A stretch of 64,000 bases of DNA from Brevibacterium sp. S22 (GTDB lineage Bacteria; Actinomycetota; Actinomycetes; Actinomycetales; Brevibacteriaceae). Positions 1 to 9,437 of this stretch are shown here, piece by piece. Below the pieces are notes generated by a model that saw nothing but the letters and a program-made list of their open reading frames with translations, did no database searches and had not been told where the DNA came from. The translations under genes were made by a program, and so were the position numbers. Location of the stretch: positions 62,001-126,000 of the forward strand of contig NZ_RHFG01000002.1 of NCBI RefSeq assembly GCF_004745485.1. The letters run 5' to 3'. Each line of letters opens with the position of its first letter. Within the stretch, counting starts at the first letter, position 1.

Positions 1-81
1 GTTCACTCACCATTCGCTCAGGCTTCTCCGAGCGCGGCTTAAGGTGACAAGGTTCCCAGCCATCACCGCTCGAAGGTCGTC

Positions 82-3000
82 ATGCCCTCTTCGCTTCATC
101 CTGCCTGGTCACACCGCCGATCCCATCCCACCGGAGCGCGACTTTTCATCCCCGCCATCCTCGCCACACTGGCGGTCCTCGCTGCCCCTGTCGCACCCAC
201 CGGATCGCTTCCCGGTCTTCCGGGTCCCGCCTCAACGCCGGCCTATGCGGCACCGCCGAGTGATGACGACCTCAGCAGGGACGGGTCGGCACTGCGCGAC
301 GTCGAAACCAAACGCGTGGCTCCGGGACTCGACCTGACGAACTTCTCCCGTCTCGAGGACGGAGGGTGGAACAACGGCAATGTGCTCACCGCGGACCTCA
401 CCACGGACTCCCTGTCGATGGACGTCCGCGACACGGGTGAGGTCGCCGGCGCCGGTACCACCAGCGAGATCATGGCGGGCGGACCCGAAGGGAAGAAGGC
501 CGTGGCCGCCGTCAACGGCACGTTCTTCGACATCAACCAGTCGTGGGCACCGATCTACACCTCGGTGTCTCGGGAGGGCATGCGCATCGGCTCGAAGGAG
601 GCCAAACCGGCGCTCACGCTCGAGGACAAGAAGGCAGCCGTGTCGATGCTCTCCGCGGCGGGAACGCTGACCCATGACGGGCAGGAGACGGAACTCGGCG
701 GATTGAACAACCCGGAGCTGAGTCCCGACACCATCGGTGTGTACAACGAGGCGTGGGGAGACCATACGCTCGACCGTCCGGTCGGCGGCCCCGATGACAT
801 AGCCGCCGAGATAGCCCGCGTCACTGTCGTCGACGGAAAGGTCACCGAAACCTCGGGCATGGTGGACGAAGCGGGCGACCCGGAAATCCCGGCAGACGGA
901 CAGGTCCTGCTCGGCCGCGATGCCGGGGCGAAGACGCTGTCGGAACTCGAAGTCGGCGACGACGTCGATGTCGAGATCGGACCGAGCGAGGATGTCGACA
1001 TGGGGATCGCGGGCAGCCACCAGATCCTGGCCGACGGCTCGGTTCCCGACCTCCCCGCCGGCGACCTCGAAGACACCGAACACCCGCGCACCGCGGTGGG
1101 CATCAGCAAGGACGGTTCGGAGCTGTTCGTCACCACCATCGACGGACGCAGCGAGTCCTCGGGAGGCATGAGTCTCGAGGACATGGGCGAGTTCTTCGCT
1201 GACATCGGCGCCTACAACGCGGTCAACCTCGACGGCGGCGGGTCGACGACGATGCTCGCCCGCACAGCCGGCGCAGATGCTCCGGCACTGCAGAACGACC
1301 CGTCCGACGGTAAGCAGCGCACCGTCGCCAATGCCCTCGTCTTCTACTCAGACGCCCCCGCAGAGCAGCTGGCCGATGCGCAGATCGAACCCGAACTCGA
1401 CGGACAGACCACCGTGCTCAAGGGGCTGAGTCGATCGATGAGGGGTACCGGGCTCGGTAAGAATCTCGAACCGATCGCCTCCTCCGGAACGTTCTCCGCC
1501 GACTGCGGAGTGAAGCTCGCCGACTCCGATGAGTCGAACGCCCGCGTGACCGGTGAGACCACCGGCAAGGGTCGCGTGAGCTATGCCGTCGACGGGCACA
1601 CCGCGCGACAGGACCTCGATGTGCTCGGCGAACCGGTCGGACTCTGGCCGAGCGCGCGGAGCATCAACCTCGAGCACGCCCAGGACTCGCAGACGGTGTC
1701 CCTGACCGGCTTCGACTCCGAGGGCAGGCGTTCTCTCATCGAAACCGGCGACATCGACGTCGACGCCGACGAAGGGCTGACGGTCGACACCGACGGACTC
1801 GGCGAACTCGTCGTCTCCGCCGATTCGTCGACGGCTGGGAAAGGCAAGGACTCCCGCGACGACGAACCGACGTCCGGGAACGTGAAGCTCACCGTCGGAG
1901 ACGTGACAACGACGATCCCGGTGACCGTCGGCACCGAAACGACCGAGGTCCTCGACTTCTCCGACACCTCGGCGTTCACCGACGGCCACGATCGGGCCAC
2001 CGGCTCATTCACCGCAGGTGAGCCCAGCCCTGATGGCAAGCCGAGCATCGATCTCACATATGACTTCTCCACCTCCTCGGCGACGCGCGGCTACTACCTC
2101 ATCCCGAAGGAGCCGGTGAAGCTGGAAGGCAACACGGTGGCGTTCGAGATGATGGTCCGCGGCGACGGCACCGGGGCCTGGCCGAGGCTGCAGGTGAGCA
2201 CTCCCGACGGCACAGTGACGAACATCGACGGCGACCACATCACCTTCGACGGGTGGCAGAAGGTCCGCTTCACCGTCCCCGAGGGGCTCTCCCAACCGCT
2301 CACCCTCGAACGAATCCGGATGATGGAGACCCGGTCTGCCGAGAAGTACAAGGGGGACATTTCGATCTCCGACCTCCAGGCGATCTCCACGCCTGAGACC
2401 GACGATCCGGCCACCTCGGCGCGGCATGATCCGGCGCTGCTGACGACCGGGACCGTCGCTGACCGTCCGCAGAACATCGCCGTGATGAGCGACGCCCAGT
2501 TCGTCGGCACCGACCCGGATTCCGAAGCTGTCAAGGGTGCTAGGCGGACGCTCAAGGAGATCCGTGCCGCAAAGCCGGATCTGCTCGTCATCAACGGCGA
2601 CCTCGTCGACGAGGCCTCTCAGGAGGATTTCGAGCTGGCGAAGACGATCATCGACGAGGAGTGGGATGAGTCGATCCCCTACATCTACGTGCCCGGCAAC
2701 CACGAGATCATGGGTGGGGAGATCGACAACTTCGAGGCCGCATTCGGTTCCCCGACGGGCGAGCGCACCGTGGGGCGGACGAAGATCGTGACCCTGAATT
2801 CCTCGGACGGGACCCTCAACGGCAGCGATGATTCGCAGTTGAACATGCTCGAAGACGCCCTCGACGAGGTGGCCGAACGTGACGAGCTGACCGGCATCAC
2901 CGTGTTCTTCCACCATCCCCCGCAGGATCCGCTGCCGTCGAAGACGAGCCAGCTCGGGGACCGACGGGAGGCCGCGGAACTCGAGAAGAAGCTCGGAGAG

Positions 3001-4029
3001 TTCCGCAAGGACAGCGGGAAGTCCGCGGCCGTGATCAACGGCCACGTAGGAGCATTCCACGGGTCCGCGATGGAGGGCGTGAGCTACCTGATCAACGGCA
3101 ATTCCGGGAAGGATCCGGCCGGCACCCCGGCGACCGGCGGATTCACCGGGTGGACGATGCTCGGCATCGATCCCGGCGTCGGCGACGTCGGGGACGATCC
3201 GACCACAGCCGATAGGGTCGGCTGGCTGGCCGCGGAGACGAAGCCGCGCGTCGATTCGATCTCACTCGAGGCACCCGGCTCCCTGGCCCCGGGCCAGTCC
3301 GCGGACGTCGCGGCGTCCTTCACACAGGGTGAGCGCACCGTTCCCGTCGGGTGGCCGGCGACCGCCCAATGGGGCGGCGACGGTGTCGTGGTCGATTCCG
3401 GCGCCGAGGTGGACATGCAGCAGGCGACGGGTGCGAAGGTCAGTGCCCAGTCAGTGAAATCAGGGGTCCCCGAGGCGGCCTCCGACGTCGTCCGCGTCAA
3501 CCCGGCGACGGGTCAGATCACCGCGGAGAACCCGGGAACCGCGGCCCTCGAGGTCACCGTCAACGGCAAGACCGCGAAGGCCACCGTCGAGGTGGCGGGG
3601 GAAGAACCGCCTCCGGGTCCCGGCGATGACGACGGATCGGCCGACAGCGGCGGATCCGCCGACAGTGCGGGAGCTGAGGACGGCTCCGACGCTTCCTCCA
3701 CGGGAGGCGAGGACGGCTCATCGGAGGGGTCGGACGATGACGGCGCCTCGACCAAGGCCTCGGCCGGTGCCGATGAGGATTCCTCGGCGGGAAGCGGTTC
3801 GGCCGGAGCCTCGTCGAATGCCTCTTCGAGTGCCTCGTCAGGAAGCGGCGCAAACGTGGACGGATCGTCCGACGGGGGCGGATCGTCCGACGGGGGTGGG
3901 GATCTGCCACGCACCGGCGGACCGGTTCTGCTCACCGCACTGCTCGGCGCGTTGCTGGTCATCGGCGGAATCATCGCCGTCCGCGCGGCCCGCGCGCGGC
4001 GGGCCGGCCGTCCGGCGGGGAGGCACTGA
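82..4029 (+). CDS. LPXTG-anchored surface protein: phosphodiester glycosidase + calcineurin-like phosphoesterase
   Basis: A 1315-residue exported protein. Residues 1-55 form a long signal peptide with a twin-Arg-like start, a hydrophobic core and an Ala-x-Ala cleavage region. Roughly residues 100-450 resemble the NAGPA-type phosphodiester glycosidase family, with the hallmark NLDGGGST near residue 385. A middle beta-rich part follows. A calcineurin-like metallophosphoesterase lies at about 800-1000, with NGDLVD, GNHE, HHPP and GH motifs. Its first motif reads DAQ where the family usually has D-x-H. A Ser/Gly/Asp-rich linker leads to LPRTG (residue 1275), a transmembrane helix and an Arg-rich tail, which is a sortase sorting signal. 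Inference: it hydrolyses phosphodiester or phosphate esters at the cell wall. The substrate is unknown. ATG at 82 is the only start that keeps the signal peptide. Confidence 0.85.
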   Translation: MPSSLHPAWSHRRSHPTGARLFIPAILATLAVLAAPVAPTGSLPGLPGPASTPAYAAPPSDDDLSRDGSALRDVETKRVAPGLDLTNFSRLEDGGWNNGNVLTADLTTDSLSMDVRDTGEVAGAGTTSEIMAGGPEGKKAVAAVNGTFFDINQSWAPIYTSVSREGMRIGSKEAKPALTLEDKKAAVSMLSAAGTLTHDGQETELGGLNNPELSPDTIGVYNEAWGDHTLDRPVGGPDDIAAEIARVTVVDGKVTETSGMVDEAGDPEIPADGQVLLGRDAGAKTLSELEVGDDVDVEIGPSEDVDMGIAGSHQILADGSVPDLPAGDLEDTEHPRTAVGISKDGSELFVTTIDGRSESSGGMSLEDMGEFFADIGAYNAVNLDGGGSTTMLARTAGADAPALQNDPSDGKQRTVANALVFYSDAPAEQLADAQIEPELDGQTTVLKGLSRSMRGTGLGKNLEPIASSGTFSADCGVKLADSDESNARVTGETTGKGRVSYAVDGHTARQDLDVLGEPVGLWPSARSINLEHAQDSQTVSLTGFDSEGRRSLIETGDIDVDADEGLTVDTDGLGELVVSADSSTAGKGKDSRDDEPTSGNVKLTVGDVTTTIPVTVGTETTEVLDFSDTSAFTDGHDRATGSFTAGEPSPDGKPSIDLTYDFSTSSATRGYYLIPKEPVKLEGNTVAFEMMVRGDGTGAWPRLQVSTPDGTVTNIDGDHITFDGWQKVRFTVPEGLSQPLTLERIRMMETRSAEKYKGDISISDLQAISTPETDDPATSARHDPALLTTGTVADRPQNIAVMSDAQFVGTDPDSEAVKGARRTLKEIRAAKPDLLVINGDLVDEASQEDFELAKTIIDEEWDESIPYIYVPGNHEIMGGEIDNFEAAFGSPTGERTVGRTKIVTLNSSDGTLNGSDDSQLNMLEDALDEVAERDELTGITVFFHHPPQDPLPSKTSQLGDRREAAELEKKLGEFRKDSGKSAAVINGHVGAFHGSAMEGVSYLINGNSGKDPAGTPATGGFTGWTMLGIDPGVGDVGDDPTTADRVGWLAAETKPRVDSISLEAPGSLAPGQSADVAASFTQGERTVPVGWPATAQWGGDGVVVDSGAEVDMQQATGAKVSAQSVKSGVPEAASDVVRVNPATGQITAENPGTAALEVTVNGKTAKATVEVAGEEPPPGPGDDDGSADSGGSADSAGAEDGSDASSTGGEDGSSEGSDDDGASTKASAGADEDSSAGSGSAGASSNASSSASSGSGANVDGSSDGGGSSDGGGDLPRTGGPVLLTALLGALLVIGGIIAVRAARARRAGRPAGRH

Positions 4030-4140
4030 CCCGGGCGAACGACCGGCCGTGCGCCCGTACGGAGGTGCACGGTCGCCTCGGTGACAGAATGGAATCGGGC
4101 GTCCGTCGACGGCCTTGACCGCCGGTGTTAGTCTCGCAGT

Positions 4141-5127
4141 ATGACTGCGATTCAGGACCGTCTGACCTCGTTCGCCCACGGTGGAGGATGCGCCTGCAAG
4201 ATTCCCCCCGGCGAGCTCGAGGACGCGGTGCGCGGGCTGATCGGCCAGCCTGGTCCGGATGTCCTCGTCGGCCTCGATGACGGCGATGATGCTTCGGCGG
4301 TGCGGGTCCGAGACGACCTCGCGGTGCTCTCGACGGCGGACTTCTTCACCCCTGTCATCGACAATGCCTACGACTGGGGGCGCATCGCCGCGGCCAATGC
4401 CCTGTCCGACATCTACGCGATGGGCGGGACCCCGGTCACGGCGATCAACCTCGTCGGATGGCCGCGGGAGAAGCTGCCGATGGAGCTGCTCACCGAGGTC
4501 CTGCGCGGCGGGCTCGATGTTGCGGCGCAGGCGAACTGCCCCGTCGCCGGCGGCCATTCGATCGACGACCCCGAACCGAAGTACGGCATGGCCGTGACCG
4601 GTGTGGCGCATCCGAATGAGCTCATGCGCAACGATTCCGCCGAGGCGAGGCTGCCCCTGACACTTACCAAGCCGATCGGCGTGGGGATCCTCAACAACCG
4701 ACACAAAGTCACCGGTGAGACCTTCGACGAGGCGATCGCCACGATGACCGCGCTCAACGCCGAGGCCTCACGGGCGGCTGTGGCTGCAGGCGTGCGGGCA
4801 GCCACGGATGTCACCGGTTTCGGCCTGCTCGGGCACCTGTTCAAGATGGCACGGGCCTCCGGAGTCGGAGCGGTCATCGATGCGGCTGCGGTGCCCCGCC
4901 TCGGCGGAGTCGATGAGTCAATCGCAGCCGGATACGTGTCCGGTGGGACCAGGCGAAACCTCGACTGGGTGCGGCCCCACCTCACCGCCGAGGATTCCGT
5001 GACCGAGGACGACCTGCTGCTTCTGGCCGATGCGCAGACCTCCGGCGGACTGCTCGTCGTCGGCGAACTGCCCGGCCACCCAGTCATCGGAGAGATCGTC
5101 GTCGGCTCCGGCGTGCACGTGAGGTGA
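4141..5127 (+). CDS. selD: Selenide, water dikinase
   Basis: A 328-residue SelD, which makes selenophosphate from selenide and ATP for selenocysteine synthesis. The N-terminal motif GGGCACKI carries Cys17 and Lys20 at the positions of the catalytic Cys17 and Lys20 of E. coli SelD; the enzyme uses Cys here, not Sec. The glycine-rich AIRS-type ATP-binding fold follows, with motifs such as DVTGFGLLGH near residue 223 and the closing AQTSGGLL. Length is close to the usual 340-350. The gene stands alone after the LPXTG gene and converges with a TetR gene 5 bp away. Its presence fits the selenocysteine-type formate dehydrogenase at 11854-15450. No selA, selB or selC is visible in this window. Confidence 0.95.
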   Translation: MTAIQDRLTSFAHGGGCACKIPPGELEDAVRGLIGQPGPDVLVGLDDGDDASAVRVRDDLAVLSTADFFTPVIDNAYDWGRIAAANALSDIYAMGGTPVTAINLVGWPREKLPMELLTEVLRGGLDVAAQANCPVAGGHSIDDPEPKYGMAVTGVAHPNELMRNDSAEARLPLTLTKPIGVGILNNRHKVTGETFDEAIATMTALNAEASRAAVAAGVRAATDVTGFGLLGHLFKMARASGVGAVIDAAAVPRLGGVDESIAAGYVSGGTRRNLDWVRPHLTAEDSVTEDDLLLLADAQTSGGLLVVGELPGHPVIGEIVVGSGVHVR

Positions 5128-5131
5128 GGGG

Positions 5132-5740
5132 CTAGGGCTGGTTTATCCCAGCCTCGATGCCGGCGATGATGAAGTCGAGACCGCGTCGGTAGAGCCGATG
5201 ATTGCGCTCGGTGCCCGCAGGGTGATTCTCAATCAAACTGGTGAGCCGAGAGTCCTCTGACGCAGGAGCGAAGATCACTTGCGGCGACAGCGCATCGAGT
5301 GCGGCTCCGAAGGCAAACGCATCGAGCACCTCGATCGTCGTGAGAAGCTCGGTCTCCGGCACACCCGCATCGGCCAACACGTCGATGAGGGACTCGTAGA
5401 GAGTCAACGTCCCGGGTTCCTCGACTGTGACTCCGAGCAGGTGGATCATCACCCGTGGATGATCCGAATACAGCCGCCACAGCGAATCCACCATTGCCTT
5501 CAGGTTGTCTTTCCATGACCCCTGATCAGGGATGTTCAGGGCGTATTCGACGCTGAGAACCTCACGCATCGCGTGGATGACCCCTTCACGTCCGTCGACA
5601 TGATGGTAGATCGAGGACAGACTGACCCCGAGCTTCTTGGCCAAGGGCTGGATCTTGAGCTCACCGCCGCCATCGATCATCCCAATCGCTGCGCGTCCGA
5701 TCTTCTCCCGGCTCAGCAGTGGGGAACTAGGTCGTGCCAT
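5132..5740 (-). CDS. TetR/AcrR family transcriptional regulator
   Basis: A 202-residue regulator. The N-terminal 60 residues form a TetR DNA-binding domain, with the recognition-helix pattern LGVSLSSIYHHVDGRE. The remaining helical part is a ligand-binding domain of the TetR_C type. It is divergent from the MFS transporter and amidohydrolase genes, and a palindrome lies in the shared promoter region, so it probably represses them and itself. The ligand is unknown. Confidence 0.85.
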   Translation of the reverse strand: MARPSSPLLSREKIGRAAIGMIDGGGELKIQPLAKKLGVSLSSIYHHVDGREGVIHAMREVLSVEYALNIPDQGSWKDNLKAMVDSLWRLYSDHPRVMIHLLGVTVEEPGTLTLYESLIDVLADAGVPETELLTTIEVLDAFAFGAALDALSPQVIFAPASEDSRLTSLIENHPAGTERNHRLYRRGLDFIIAGIEAGINQP

Positions 5741-5862
5741 GAAGCGCTCACTTCCTCAAGGACGTCCGGACGCCCAGGCGCTTAAGGGGCCCGAAATCTG
5801 GACTAACGCTACTCGTCTACGCATTGACAAGGTCTCGGTGTACGGGCACCATTCTATATAAC

Positions 5863-5875
5863 CGAAAACTTTTCG
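5863..5875. promoter_or_regulatory. Putative TetR operator
   Basis: A perfect 13-bp palindrome, CGAAAACTTTTCG, lies in the 174-bp divergent region between the TetR gene and the MFS gene. It is 40 bp before the MFS start and just after an AT-rich TATATA, the only AT-rich patch there. Its role as the repressor site is inferred from position and symmetry. Confidence 0.45.
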
Positions 5876-5914
5876 TTTAATTCGCGAAACTCGCACTGGC
5901 AAAGGGGCCGACCT

Positions 5915-7180
5915 ATGAGTTCCACTTCCACCTCCGCACCGCCGACACCGGATGATCCGCGGGTCCCCCTCGGGCCGCGGAACGGATCTGCAGTCTTCCT
6001 CGTCTCTCTCGCCGGACTCATGCTTGCCAACCTCGCTCCGCTGATCATGTCGGTCTTCGAGCAGATCGGATTCGACGTCGTCGCCTCAGGCAACATCCTC
6101 ACGTGGGGACTCTTCACTTCGGCTCTCATCGGGTTAGCGACCTCCCGTGCCGCAGCCGGGACCAGGAGACGCACCATCGCCGCCAGCGGACTCGGCATTG
6201 CGACTATTGCCTTTCTCGTCGCTGCGCTGGTCACCGGACCCACAGCGCTCATCGTCATCAGCTTCCTCATCGGCTCGGCGGGACTCGGCACTGCGGTATC
6301 GACCTCAGGTGCCGCGATTGCCGCACTGCGGAACCCCAACCGGGTCAGCGCATCGTCCGGAGTCGTCAACAGACTCCTCGTCATGGTCGTCCTCGCCGTC
6401 ATTCCCATCCTCGGCCTGGCCCAGATCACCGTCTTCGGATCACTGGCCCTGCTATCGCTGGTCAGCTTCGCCGTGACGGTCTGGTTGCCGAGCACACCTG
6501 AAACATCGACGACCGAGGTGCTCGCCGAAACCCGAGCCGAGGCGACACCCTTATCGAGTCGACCACGCACACCGCGCACAGTCCTCCTCGCAGGAATCGG
6601 CGTGCTCATAGTATTCCCCCTGTGGGGAACCAGCGAAGATTCTGTCTGGACACTTGCCCCGACTCTTGGTGATGCGGTCGGCATGTCCGATCAGACCCTC
6701 GGCTTTGCGCTCAGCGCGGCTGCGGGCATCGGCGCCGGAGCAATGCTCGTTGTGACCCTGCTCGGCAGCCGAATCGGACGCGCCCTGCCCTTGGGCATCG
6801 CACTGGCACTCGGAGGAGCGATCAAGATCTGGATCGGTGTGGAGACGGACCCCGCAATGCTCGCCACTCTCATCATCGCGGTGAACACCATCTACGCCTT
6901 CGCCTTCACGCTCTTCATTGCCACTGCCGCCGGTCTCGATGCGCGAGGAAACTGGTCAGGACCGCTGATCGGGGCCTATATCGTCGGTTCGAGCTTTGCC
7001 CCGATCATCGGAGCCTGGATCATCGACGGTGTCGGAATTCCGACCTTCGGACTGATCGTGGGTCTCGTCAGCTTCGTCCTCATCATTCCGACGATGCTCA
7101 TCGCACGCGTATCAACCCGCGTAGAGAAGACGCTCAACAGCCTCGACGAGGCCGCAGTAACCCACGAAAGGACACCATGA
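5915..7180 (+). CDS. Major facilitator superfamily transporter
   Basis: A 421-residue integral membrane protein with about 12 hydrophobic segments and a central hydrophilic loop near residues 195-220, the usual MFS 6+6 layout. There is no recognisable substrate signature. The stop overlaps the amidohydrolase start (ATGA at 7177-7180), so the two are translationally coupled. Inference: it imports or exports the amidohydrolase substrate or product under control of the divergent TetR gene. Confidence 0.8.
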   Translation: MSSTSTSAPPTPDDPRVPLGPRNGSAVFLVSLAGLMLANLAPLIMSVFEQIGFDVVASGNILTWGLFTSALIGLATSRAAAGTRRRTIAASGLGIATIAFLVAALVTGPTALIVISFLIGSAGLGTAVSTSGAAIAALRNPNRVSASSGVVNRLLVMVVLAVIPILGLAQITVFGSLALLSLVSFAVTVWLPSTPETSTTEVLAETRAEATPLSSRPRTPRTVLLAGIGVLIVFPLWGTSEDSVWTLAPTLGDAVGMSDQTLGFALSAAAGIGAGAMLVVTLLGSRIGRALPLGIALALGGAIKIWIGVETDPAMLATLIIAVNTIYAFAFTLFIATAAGLDARGNWSGPLIGAYIVGSSFAPIIGAWIIDGVGIPTFGLIVGLVSFVLIIPTMLIARVSTRVEKTLNSLDEAAVTHERTP

Positions 7181-8823
7181 CCACGGTCTATGAGAATGCC
7201 GTTGTCTTCACCGGAGACGAACACGCACCGATCGGCCAGGCAGTGGCGATCGACGCCGGCCGTATTCTCGCGGTCGGAGACACCTCAGCGGTCCTCGATA
7301 TCGCGGGAGACTCCGCGCAGCGGATCGACCTCGAAGGCAGCCTCCTCGCTCCCGGATTTGTCGAGGGACACACGCACCTGATGATGCTCGGCCAGACGCT
7401 CGACAAAGTTCAGCTGCGGGACTGCACGAGTCTCGAGGAGATCCAAGAGCGCTTGGCGCTCAAGCGACAGGAGCAGCCCAAAGCCCCGTGCGTGCTGGGC
7501 TCGGGTTGGATGTTCGACGCCATCCCCGGCGACCGGCCCACGGCTGACATGATCGACGAGGTGGTCAGCGACGTCCCCGTGCTCCTCGACTCCAATGATG
7601 TGCATTCCGCTTGGGTGAATACAGCAGCGCTTGAGGCCATGGGCATTACAGAGGCGACATCGAACCCGCACGGCGGCGAAATCGTCCGTAATGGGCAGGG
7701 GCAGGCGACAGGGTTCCTCCTCGAAAACGCGGCGATCGAGTACGCATGGTCCTATCTCGAGTCCGTCACGACCGATGAGGATCGTGATCGGTTCCTCGAC
7801 AGCGCCTTCCGCGTCTATCTGGAGAACGGAGTTACCTCGGCGACCGACATGGCGGTGGGCGAAGCAGAGGCGGCGACTTTCCGCCGTCGACTCGAGAGGG
7901 ACGGACGACTGCCGTTTCCCATCACTGCTCACTGGCTGCTGCGGCCCACCGGCGATCCGGCCCGCGATCTCGCCGCTGTCGCACGAGCCGCCGAGATTCG
8001 CGACCAGTTCGCCGACCTTCCCGGCTCCGAATGGTTCCGCATCGTCGGCGTAAAGTTCATCCTCGATGGCGTCATCGATGCCTGCACTGCAGCCATGCGC
8101 GACCCCTATGTCGACGGAACGCAGGCCGGGCCGATCTGGTCGTTCGAATCGGCGGCTCCGGTCGCTGTCGCTGCCGATGCCCATGGACTCGAGCTTGCCA
8201 TGCACGCCATCGGTGACCACGCCAGTGAGATCGCCCTCGACCTTGTGGCCGAATGCGTGCGCGTCAATGGACCCCGAATCCGGTCCCCGCGGATCGAACA
8301 CCTCGAGTCGGTGACCGATGAGACGATCGCACGCATGGCCGGCCTCGGCGTCGTTGCATCGATGCAGCCGGTGCACTGCGATCCGGCGATCATGGGCAAT
8401 TGGATGACGGTGCTCGGAGGGCAACGCGCCGAGAACGGGTTCCCGTGGCAGAAGTTCCGTGAGGCCGGAGTCCACATTGCTCTGGGCACGGATGCGCCGA
8501 CGGCACCGCATCAGATGTCGCACAACCTCTTCATCGCCTTGACCACCCGCTCGGCATTAGAACCTGGGGATACCAACTATCATCCGGAGCGAGCCTTCAC
8601 GCCAGCCCAAGCATTGGGTGCGCTCACGCATGCCGCGGCGCGGGCAGGGGGATTCGCCGACGGCATTGGCCGGATCACCCCAGGGGGTCGTGCCAACCTC
8701 GTCGTTCTCGACGTCGATCCCTTCTCCGATGATCAGGACCGACTACTCGAGGCTCAGGTACGCGCCACCTTCGTCGACGGTGAGGTGGTGTGGCAGAACA
8801 GAGAAGCAGTCGTAGATGGCTGA
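7177..8823 (+). CDS. Amidohydrolase family protein (YtcJ-like)
   Basis: A 548-residue metal-dependent hydrolase of the amidohydrolase_3 (YtcJ-like) type. It shows the small N-terminal beta sandwich, then GFVEGHTHLMMLG with the metal-binding HxH, the conserved MHAIGDHA near residue 345, RIEHLE near 370 and ALGTDAP near 430. It is coupled to the MFS gene by a 4-bp overlap. The family cleaves amide or related bonds; the substrate cannot be read from the sequence. The C-terminal NLVVLDVDPF is typical of the family. Confidence 0.85.
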   Translation: MTTVYENAVVFTGDEHAPIGQAVAIDAGRILAVGDTSAVLDIAGDSAQRIDLEGSLLAPGFVEGHTHLMMLGQTLDKVQLRDCTSLEEIQERLALKRQEQPKAPCVLGSGWMFDAIPGDRPTADMIDEVVSDVPVLLDSNDVHSAWVNTAALEAMGITEATSNPHGGEIVRNGQGQATGFLLENAAIEYAWSYLESVTTDEDRDRFLDSAFRVYLENGVTSATDMAVGEAEAATFRRRLERDGRLPFPITAHWLLRPTGDPARDLAAVARAAEIRDQFADLPGSEWFRIVGVKFILDGVIDACTAAMRDPYVDGTQAGPIWSFESAAPVAVAADAHGLELAMHAIGDHASEIALDLVAECVRVNGPRIRSPRIEHLESVTDETIARMAGLGVVASMQPVHCDPAIMGNWMTVLGGQRAENGFPWQKFREAGVHIALGTDAPTAPHQMSHNLFIALTTRSALEPGDTNYHPERAFTPAQALGALTHAAARAGGFADGIGRITPGGRANLVVLDVDPFSDDQDRLLEAQVRATFVDGEVVWQNREAVVDG

Positions 8824-8900
8824 CTTGGAAGAAGAGCCATTGCCCACAGTCCGTTTCTTCAAATGACGGTGCTGCGACTCGGCGTCGCTCCGATGCCTAC

Positions 8901-9119
8901 TCAGCGCGGGGTGATGTCCTCGTCCCAGAATTGGCGGAAGCTGGCCATACAGAACCAGAAGATGACCCCCTGGACGAGTCCGAACAACAGTGTCTCCCAC
9001 CAACTGAACATCCCATTGCTCAAACCAAGGAAATTCATTAGGAAGTAGATCAGCGGAAAGGCCACCGCGACCGCCACACCGAACCTAAGGCTCTGACGAT
9101 CCTTGAGCAGCTTCTTCAT
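8901..9119 (-). CDS. Small membrane protein
   Basis: A 72-residue protein with a basic N-terminus (MKKLLKDRQSLRF) and two hydrophobic helices, about residues 13-31 and 41-60. It resembles small actinobacterial membrane proteins of unknown function. It converges with the amidohydrolase gene; no operon partner is apparent. I do not recognise a function. Confidence 0.55.
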   Translation of the reverse strand: MKKLLKDRQSLRFGVAVAVAFPLIYFLMNFLGLSNGMFSWWETLLFGLVQGVIFWFCMASFRQFWDEDITPR

Positions 9120-9238
9120 AGGTCTCTCTCGCTACCCGACACACTTCAAATTGCAAGCTATGTTGCTGAATATGGTGTCTGGTGAGGCTGTTTTTGACGC
9201 CGATCGGCGTTCGCAGAGGGAAGTTTCGCGACGATTTC

Positions 9239-9391
9239 GAGCATCCCTCATCGGTGCTCGCACACCACCCCGTTGCACCGAGGTGTTTTGGCACGAAAGC
9301 CGAGGGGTTCCATAGGAACTGTAGGAAGACCCACTCGCGAGTGGGTGCTGGCACTACCGGCGCCCAGCAACACGAACGGTGAGGGATGCTC
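9239..9391. repeat. Intergenic inverted repeats and 18-bp palindrome
   Basis: The 318-bp space 9120-9437 between two minus-strand genes holds no convincing ORF. It contains a 12-bp perfect inverted repeat (GAGCATCCCTCA at 9239-9250, its complement at 9380-9391), an imperfect 16-bp tandem repeat beginning at 9376, and a perfect 18-bp palindrome ACCCACTCGCGAGTGGGT at 9329-9346. It could be a small non-autonomous element or a structured terminator downstream of the small membrane gene's neighbours. The function is unknown. Confidence 0.4.
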
Positions 9392-9437
9392 ACGGTGAGG
9401 GGCGCTCGCGCTTAGCGGTGATGCCTTGCCCGCCCGT

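Noticed and set aside
2005..3060. 351-codon minus-strand ORF inside the LPXTG gene
   Set aside because: Shadow frame of a recognised coding sequence in high-GC DNA.
4030..4140. Possible tRNA-Sec upstream of selD
   Set aside because: No acceptor/T-stem pairing, TCA anticodon or GGTTCGA-type T-loop could be found.
9374..9408. Tandem GGTGAGGGATGCTC-like units as a CRISPR repeat
   Set aside because: Only two imperfect copies and no spacers; not an array.
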